Below are positions 5,287 to 9,435 of a stretch of 9,435 bases of DNA, piece after piece. The notes beneath the pieces were generated by a model. The model worked only from the letters and a program-made list of their open reading frames with translations. It did not search any database and was not told the DNA's origin. Positions within the stretch are counted from its first letter, which is position 1. Each line of letters opens with the position of its first letter. The translations under genes were made by a program, and so were the position numbers. Source of the DNA: an uncultured Campylobacter sp. (GTDB lineage Bacteria > Campylobacterota > Campylobacteria > Campylobacterales > Campylobacteraceae); NCBI RefSeq assembly GCF_938015785.1, contig NZ_CALLWC010000058.1, forward strand, positions 1 to 9,435, given 5' to 3'.

Positions 5287-5841
5287 GTGAACCAAGACAA
5301 AAGCCCCATACGGATAATTTTCATCTCGCTTTTGATCTCTTATGCAAGCTTCGGCGTTGCGGGGTTTATGCTTTTTACTATTTTAAACGAGCTTGGGATC
5401 GAAATCGATTTTGCCTCCACCCCACGCTCGCCTATTTTTGCCTACTTTCTTACGTTTGCGCAAAAGCTCTTGCCCGCTTTTTTATTCGGCGGATATTTCG
5501 CATTTAAGATAATTAGATACAAAATTCTAGGCATAGATTGCAAGCTGGATTTTATGTTTTTTATAACATTTTGCGCCTGCTTTGCGTCAATGATCGTGAT
5601 AGGCTCTTTGTGCTTGATATTTGGATTATTGCTTTTACGGTACGAGCTTTACTTTTTCGGCGGCACATTTTTATTGTCTGTGTGCCTAACATACGCGCTA
5701 TTTAAACGTTCTGGTTTTATGCTAAGCGGGCTTTTGAAAAATCTAGGCGCGAGCTTTAACGTAGATTTTAAGCTCCGCGTCATCGTAACGATACTGCTCG
5801 CGCTCATAGCCTGCTTCATGCTTTATTGCAAGCTCGCATAA
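5287..5841 (+). CDS. Five-helix membrane protein, paralogue 1 of a local family, unknown function
   Basis: 184 residues from GTG 5287, chosen because AAGGAG (5274-5279) lies 7 bases upstream. An ATG at 5280 overlaps in another frame and gives a meaningless product. Hydrophobic segments at about 8-34, 58-76, 87-117, 120-138 and 163-181 predict five membrane helices. The family motif LGIDCKLDFMFFITF lies at 81-95, between helices 2 and 3. The second motif LFKRSGFMLSGLL lies at 138-150, after helix 4. Compared with the two downstream paralogues it is the most diverged and the richest in Cys. It is preceded by the repeat-rich gene-free stretch and followed by 206 bp before the next paralogue. I know no described family with these motifs. 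Transport, stress or immunity-type roles are all open. Confidence 0.8.
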   Translation: MNQDKSPIRIIFISLLISYASFGVAGFMLFTILNELGIEIDFASTPRSPIFAYFLTFAQKLLPAFLFGGYFAFKIIRYKILGIDCKLDFMFFITFCACFASMIVIGSLCLIFGLLLLRYELYFFGGTFLLSVCLTYALFKRSGFMLSGLLKNLGASFNVDFKLRVIVTILLALIACFMLYCKLA

Positions 5842-6017
5842 AAGTAGCAGTGAAAATTGCGTCTACACCCGACGTGATTCGCGCCTCTAAATTTTAAAAT
5901 TCCGTGCCGCAAATTGAGCTGTAAATCGAGCTGCAAATTTAAACTACTCTCAAAATTTACCTAAATTTCACTCATTATTTTCCTGCCGATTTGAGCCTGT
6001 TAAAAGCAAATTTGACG

Positions 6018-6023
6018 TATAAT
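6018..6023 (+). promoter_or_regulatory. -10 box of the second paralogous membrane gene
   Basis: TATAAT in the context CGTATAATCTCGC, 25 bases before the GTG 6048. The 26 bases from 6016 match the leader of the third paralogue (7198-7223) at about 20 positions. Confidence 0.55.
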
Positions 6024-6047
6024 CTCGCGAAATTCCAGGGAGCCAAG

Positions 6048-6626
6048 GTGCGCAAAAACATAAAATACCTAATTTACAAGTTTCTTTTAGGCAATGTCTT
6101 TTTGGCAGTTTTTTTGATTTCATTTTACGTTGCTTCATTGCACCTCTCAAAACTTTTAAATGTTAATATAATAGACCTTTTGAAGGGGTATTTTTTATTC
6201 CCGGGCGATATTCGTCTGCCTTTTACGACGGTAATTCTTGAGCTATTTTCCTTCTATATCAGTAGCAGTTTGAGCGATTTTTATGTCAAAGGCATCGATC
6301 GCAAGCTCAATGTTATATTTTTCATCGCATTTGCGACGATAGGAATTTTAGCCCTTACCGCCATCATTCTTATCGCGACATTTGGTTTTATGATATATGG
6401 TATGGATTTAGATAAAAAACTAATGGCAATTTTATCCGCCGCGGCATTATTCATGGGCATCTGCTCAACGGTATATTTATTTCGCAAAAGCGATTACGAG
6501 CTCGGTAAATTTTTACAGATCATCAGCCGAAAAAGAAGCGGTGAGATCGATAAAAAGTTATTCCCTATCTTGCTGCTTATTATATCTGCAACTTGGTTGG
6601 GTCTTATCTTTTTTGCATCCAGATAA
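6048..6626 (+). CDS. Five-helix membrane protein, paralogue 2 of a local family, unknown function
   Basis: 192 residues from GTG 6048. This start is preferred to an in-frame TTG at 5991 because AGGGAG (6037-6042) sits 5 bases upstream, and because TATAAT (6018-6023) lies between the two, so a transcript would not include the TTG. Helices are predicted at about 9-30, 58-80, 88-116, 126-145 and 171-190. The family motif KGIDRKLNVIFFIAF falls at 81-95, the same residue numbers as in paralogue 1, with Arg replacing the Cys of the other two. The second motif LFRKSDYELGKFL is at 144-156, followed by a strongly basic loop (SRKRSGEIDKK). The stretch FFIAFATIG is shared with paralogue 3, and 31 bases of DNA there differ at one position (6313-6343 against 7474-7504), indicating recent duplication or gene conversion. 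Function unknown. Confidence 0.8.
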   Translation: MRKNIKYLIYKFLLGNVFLAVFLISFYVASLHLSKLLNVNIIDLLKGYFLFPGDIRLPFTTVILELFSFYISSSLSDFYVKGIDRKLNVIFFIAFATIGILALTAIILIATFGFMIYGMDLDKKLMAILSAAALFMGICSTVYLFRKSDYELGKFLQIISRKRSGEIDKKLFPILLLIISATWLGLIFFASR

Positions 6627-6632
6627 AGCCAA

Positions 6633-6720
6633 GCGCCCCGTTTAAATTTCGTCCGTCTGCGCTAAATTAATAGGCGTATATCGTTCGCGCAGCGCGACGG
6701 AATTTTAAACGCGGAATACT
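6633..6720 (+). repeat. Dispersed intergenic repeat, copy 2
   Basis: Matches copy 1 at 4957-5046. It starts 7 bases after the stop of the second paralogue and ends about 28 bases before the -10 box of the following small membrane gene. Being upstream of a membrane gene in both places, it may be part of the duplicated unit or a shared control region. Confidence 0.7.
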
Positions 6721-6747
6721 TTTACATCAAAATTTAAACCTACGCAT

Positions 6748-6753
6748 TATAAT
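6748..6753 (+). promoter_or_regulatory. -10 box of the small membrane gene at 6784
   Basis: TATAAT in the context GCATTATAATTGCAGGAATT, 30 bases before the ATG. The bases after the box (GCAGGAATT) resemble the leader of paralogue 3 (CGCAGAATT). Confidence 0.5.
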
Positions 6754-6783
6754 TGCAGGAATTAAAAAGGACGGCAATTAGAT

Positions 6784-7167
6784 ATGAAACGACATATATT
6801 AATCGCGATTTTGGGCTTACTTTGCGCCTTTATAGATATTAATTACATAGGTTTTCTTATCGCATTAAATTTAATAGTAGTCTTAGTTTGCGCCGCTTTT
6901 CCTTTTATGAAAAAGAACTATATATTTTTTCTACTGCTTATCGTAAATTTAGCTTTGTATTTTAACGCTATCGATACCCCTTTTGAAAAGCCCGAGCTTT
7001 GGACTTATAGCATACCTACGCTGGCAAATGCGACATATGTATTAGTAGCGCTAGTTTATGCTTCGGGATTTGTCGCTTTTGTCCCGCTTGCGGCATATAT
7101 CTGTTTTTTATACTCGCTTTGCGTTGTTGCTTGCGGCATACGTGAAAAATTCCAAAGCTTACGCTAA
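6784..7167 (+). CDS. Small four-helix membrane protein, unknown function
   Basis: 127 residues, almost wholly hydrophobic. Predicted helices are at about 5-22, 24-43, 46-62 and a long hydrophobic region at 83-117 that could be one or two helices. Between helices 3 and 4 is a polar segment (NAIDTPFEKPELWTYSIPT), and the C-terminus is basic (GIREKFQSLR), suggesting a cytoplasmic tail. It has neither the GID-x-K-L motif nor the L-F-x-x-S motif, so it is not an obvious member of the flanking paralogue family. AAGGA lies 12 bases before ATG 6784, longer than usual, and no better in-frame start exists, so translation may be weak. It is set between paralogues 2 and 3 on the same strand, 62 bp before the latter. 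I do not recognise the family. Confidence 0.7.
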   Translation: MKRHILIAILGLLCAFIDINYIGFLIALNLIVVLVCAAFPFMKKNYIFFLLLIVNLALYFNAIDTPFEKPELWTYSIPTLANATYVLVALVYASGFVAFVPLAAYICFLYSLCVVACGIREKFQSLR

Positions 7168-7199
7168 ATTTTCGATCAAAATTTTAAGCCGCTATTGCG

Positions 7200-7205
7200 T
7201 ATAAT
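7200..7205 (+). promoter_or_regulatory. -10 box of the third paralogous membrane gene
   Basis: TATAAT in the context GCGTATAATTTCGC, 24 bases before the ATG at 7230, with the same leader arrangement as paralogue 2. Confidence 0.55.
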
Positions 7206-7229
7206 TTCGCAGAATTTTAAGGATTGCGT

Positions 7230-7784
7230 ATGAAAATATATTTCTACAAATTGCTTTTAGGCATCTTACTGACGGGCATATTCTCGTTCTCGCTCGGCTT
7301 TACTTTATCTCACGTAAGCATCATATCGAATGCGGTTTTTGGCGCATCGCTATTGCCTTACGCTTCCTTGGGCGCCGAGATCGTAAAAGCTATCCTAACG
7401 ATAATTTCAGCATTTTATATTGCTGATAAAATTATCGACTTTCGCATTTTAGGCATCGATTGCAAGCTAAATTTTATATTTTTCATCGCCTTTGCGACGA
7501 TAGGCGTAATTATCGTTAGTCTGCTATCTTTATTTATGATCATCGGCATAATGATATTAAATAAATCGGAAATTGCATTTGCAGCGATGTGTCTATCTCT
7601 CGGGCCGATTTGGACCGCTTGGTTATTTCATATCAGCAGATACAGGCTCGGGGCTTTCTTGCAAAATTGCAGCCCAACGACAAAATCTACGGCAAGAAAA
7701 TACAACATAGACAAGGCGCTATTGGTCATTATAATAATAATAGCGCTGCTGATTCTTATACCGATAATAGCGAAGCTTTTGTGA
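7230..7784 (+). CDS. Five-helix membrane protein, paralogue 3 of a local family, unknown function
   Basis: 184 residues from ATG 7230. A TTG at 7224 is in frame but directly abuts the AAGGA (7219-7223), so the ATG with 6-base spacing is the credible start. Helices are predicted at about 8-26, 46-67, 82-111, 114-133 and 163-182. The family motif LGIDCKLNFIFFIAF is at 74-88 and the second motif LFHISRYRLGAFL is at 132-144, followed by a polar loop rich in Thr and Lys before the last helix. It is most similar to paralogue 2 around the first motif, while sharing the Cys (LGIDCKL) with paralogue 1. It is the last gene of the row and is convergent with ribD, the two stop codons being separated by 3 bases. 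Function unknown. Confidence 0.8.
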   Translation: MKIYFYKLLLGILLTGIFSFSLGFTLSHVSIISNAVFGASLLPYASLGAEIVKAILTIISAFYIADKIIDFRILGIDCKLNFIFFIAFATIGVIIVSLLSLFMIIGIMILNKSEIAFAAMCLSLGPIWTAWLFHISRYRLGAFLQNCSPTTKSTARKYNIDKALLVIIIIIALLILIPIIAKLL

Positions 7785-7787
7785 TTT

Positions 7788-8945
7788 TTATTTTAAAATT
7801 TTAAACCAGCCGTAGAATTCGTTCGCTTCTAGGTGCGGATCGCCTGCGCTGGAGATGAAAAGCGGCTGTAGAGCGGCATTTGCTTTGAAATTTCCCGCGT
7901 TCCTCATCTGTGCGCTGTAAAAAATAAGCGCGTGGCTCGCAAACTGCGCAAACTCGTCAAACGAGCTCGCCCCCGCCTCTATCATCGTGATTTTCGCGTC
8001 CGCGGGCAGCGACTGCGAGACCTCTACCTTGCGCCCTGCGACGCCGAAAAGTGGAATGCTTTCATCAAAATCCAAAAGCGCGCGGTGCGAGTATATCCAA
8101 ACATCGGGCGCGCGCGGCTTTAGATTTTGCGGCGCAACGCGCGCGTCTAACGCCAGCATATCGGCACTGCCCACCAAAGCGCTAATTTCATCAAATTTAG
8201 CCGCACGCACGTCCAGCATCGGCCTGTCGACGCGCACGGTCTGCCCGCCCACGCCCACGTAGTCGCACACGCCGCGCAGCTCGTGTACGAACGCGCGCTG
8301 CTTTTCGCTGCCGATCCGCCCATGCACCGCGCCATTTAGCGTGGCGTTGATTTTGATGAAGCAAAAGCCGCTCTCGCGTGCCAAATAAAATGGCTCCGCA
8401 AGTTCCGCCGCCGCGGCACGGCAAACGTCAAATTTCACCTCTATGCCCCCGCGGCGTAAAATTTCCGCGCCGCCCGCAGCCTGCGCGTTCGTATCGCGCG
8501 CACCGATTACCACGCGCGATAGTCCAAGCTCCGCCAAAAGCTCGGCACAAGACGGGGTCCTGCCGCGGTGCGCGCAGGGCTCGAGCGTGACGTAGGCGCA
8601 AGCGCCGCGCAAAAGCCCGCCGTGGCGCTTTAAGATAAAATCATGGGTGAAGCTCGGCTGCAAGAGCGCGCTTTTTAGAGCCTCAGTATTTTGAAATTTA
8701 ACGCCGAATTTGCGGGCGTATTCGCGAGCGAAATCCTGCGCGAAATTTGCGTCCAGATCGCACAGCGCGGCGAAAACGGCGTTTGCCTCGGCGTGTAAAA
8801 AGCCCGCCTTTTTGTGCGCGCCTATGCCAAGAACCCTGCCGCCCCTATCCAGAAGCACGCAGCCCACGGCGGGGTTGGGTAGCGTCAGAGCCTGATAGCG
8901 CCACGCAGCCCGCAGCGCCAAATCCATATAAAATTCGTCGTTCAT
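7788..8945 (-). CDS. ribD: Bifunctional RibD: diaminohydroxyphosphoribosylaminopyrimidine deaminase / reductase
   Basis: 385 residues. RibD carries out two cytoplasmic steps of riboflavin synthesis: zinc-dependent deamination of the pyrimidine made by GTP cyclohydrolase II, then NADPH reduction of the ribosyl side chain. The N-terminal deaminase domain has TLPNPAVGCVLLDRGG (21-36), the zinc and proton-shuttle motif H51-A-E53, and EPCAHRGRTPSC (122-133) with ligands Cys124 and Cys133. The spacing between these motifs is about 70 residues, roughly 45 more than in the E. coli enzyme; I recall a similar insert in Campylobacter RibD. The reductase domain starts near residue 196 (FIKINATLNGAVHGRIGS) and includes QTVRVDRPMLDVR (235-247). 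Only a weak GGA precedes ATG 8945. No FMN riboswitch is visible upstream. It is convergent with the membrane gene ending at 7784. Confidence 0.93.
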   Translation of the reverse strand: MNDEFYMDLALRAAWRYQALTLPNPAVGCVLLDRGGRVLGIGAHKKAGFLHAEANAVFAALCDLDANFAQDFAREYARKFGVKFQNTEALKSALLQPSFTHDFILKRHGGLLRGACAYVTLEPCAHRGRTPSCAELLAELGLSRVVIGARDTNAQAAGGAEILRRGGIEVKFDVCRAAAAELAEPFYLARESGFCFIKINATLNGAVHGRIGSEKQRAFVHELRGVCDYVGVGGQTVRVDRPMLDVRAAKFDEISALVGSADMLALDARVAPQNLKPRAPDVWIYSHRALLDFDESIPLFGVAGRKVEVSQSLPADAKITMIEAGASSFDEFAQFASHALIFYSAQMRNAGNFKANAALQPLFISSAGDPHLEANEFYGWFKILK

Positions 8946-9435
8946 AAAATATCCAAAATTTAAATTGTCCCGCTCCGCCGCGATCGCTTAGCCGAATTGC
9001 GACTAGTCGGCAACCTCGTCTGCCCGCAACGGATTACGCCTCGGACGAAACCCGCTTGCCCGCCTACGCTCGCCCCTGCCGTACTGATTCGCCGACTCAC
9101 GTTCCAAATACATTTGCCGCTACAAGCCTCGCTTTAAGCGCCAAATTTACCAGAGTGCAAGCCGCGCGCCGTATGTGTAGGAGCAAGATTCCGCGCGGGA
9201 ACGAAACTGAGAAATCTTACCACAGGTTTTAGAATTTTATCCTAAATCGTAAATTTCGCGGCGTCCGTTTCGCGCGCCAAAATTTTCACCTATCGTGCAA
9301 ACGAGCGTCTACCGATAGCGCGCGCAAACGCTAATTTTGCGAAGTAAAATTTTAATGAAGCGCTGGGGACAAAAACTGCAATCGGGCGCGAATATGAAAT
9401 TTCAAAAGTCGCGGCTTGATTTCAGCTCAAATTCA
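8946..9435. other. 490-bp GC-rich stretch without a convincing gene
   Basis: Frames are short or lack start codons and ribosome binding sites. The first part (about 9000-9110) is C-rich on the plus strand with loosely repeated GCCCGC and CGCC words. A possible hairpin pairs CTATCG (9290-9295) with CGATAG (9313-9318), next to two GCAAACG words. On the minus strand TAAGAT near 9213-9218 could be a -10 box for ribD, but that is weak. I see no RNA gene I can name. Confidence 0.5.

Noticed and set aside
5280..5507. ATG-started frame overlapping the beginning of paralogue 1
   Set aside because: It overlaps the motif-bearing frame, has no hydrophobic pattern or family similarity, and competes with the same ribosome binding site.
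5991..6047. TTG start at 5991 for paralogue 2
   Set aside because: A TATAAT box lies downstream of it and a good ribosome binding site serves GTG 6048; with the GTG start the family motif falls at the same residue number as in paralogue 1.
7932..8947. Several plus- and minus-strand frames inside ribD
   Set aside because: All overlap the RibD frame with its zinc and reductase motifs; they are Arg/Pro/Ala-rich by-products of GC-rich codons.
9003..9113. 36-codon minus-strand ORF upstream of ribD
   Set aside because: No ribosome binding site near its ATG, Arg-rich composition typical of antisense to C-rich DNA, and no recognisable pattern.
8946..9240. FMN riboswitch upstream of ribD
   Set aside because: None of the conserved FMN-element blocks such as AGGGTGAAATTCCC is present on the minus strand.
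9355..9435. Open plus-strand frame from ATG 9355 to the window edge
   Set aside because: Only 27 codons are visible, no Shine-Dalgarno sequence precedes it, and nothing in the peptide is recognisable; it may be chance.

Overview
The window looks like chromosomal DNA of a Campylobacter species from the higher-GC group (the oral species such as C. gracilis, C. showae and C. rectus come to mind; the species is a guess). Three things point this way: intergenic DNA saturated with AAATTTTAAAATTT-type palindromes, TATAAT-type -10 boxes with poor -35 boxes, and a RibD whose deaminase domain carries a long insert that I recall from Campylobacter. There are no RNA genes, CRISPR arrays or intact insertion sequences.

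Left part (1-2200), all genes on the minus strand. A partial small membrane-anchored protein of unknown function runs off the left edge. It is followed by a likely redox or electrophile-response group: a cupin, an NmrA/YwnB-like NAD(P)-binding protein and an Rrf2-family regulator. The cupin promoter is a near-consensus sigma70 promoter (TTGACA, 17 bp, TATACT) covered by two related inverted repeats that look like operators. Rrf2 next to a YwnB-like protein is the same pairing as ywnA/ywnB in Bacillus.

Middle part (about 2250-3600) is strikingly AT-rich. It holds a stand-alone HNH endonuclease with an N-terminal domain that resembles an EVE/PUA-like modified-base reader, so a candidate modification-dependent (type IV-like) restriction enzyme with no partner methylase. 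A 26-codon ORF ends exactly where the AT-rich DNA begins and may be a gene stump. At the other side the AT-rich DNA supplies a strong promoter and a doubtful 79-codon ORF in front of a zinc/cation exporter of the CDF family (3590-4591), whose body has host-like composition.

Right-centre (4592-7784) is the least ordinary part. A 695-bp gene-free stretch full of short repeats leads into a row of four small membrane-protein genes on the plus strand. Three of them (5287-5841, 6048-6626, 7230-7784) are diverged paralogues of 184-192 residues. They share a five-helix layout, a motif GID-x-K-L-[DN]-x-x-F-F-I-x-F and a second motif L-F-x-x-S-x-[FY]-x-L-[GS]-x-[LF]-L. The fourth (6784-7167) is an unrelated small membrane protein inserted between the second and third. 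Each gene seems to have its own TATAAT box, and an approximately 90-bp intergenic sequence is present twice. I recognise no described system here; it is an expanded, locally duplicated membrane-protein family of unknown role.

Right end (7788-9435): ribD, convergent with the last membrane gene, followed by about 490 bp of GC-rich DNA in which I see no convincing gene.
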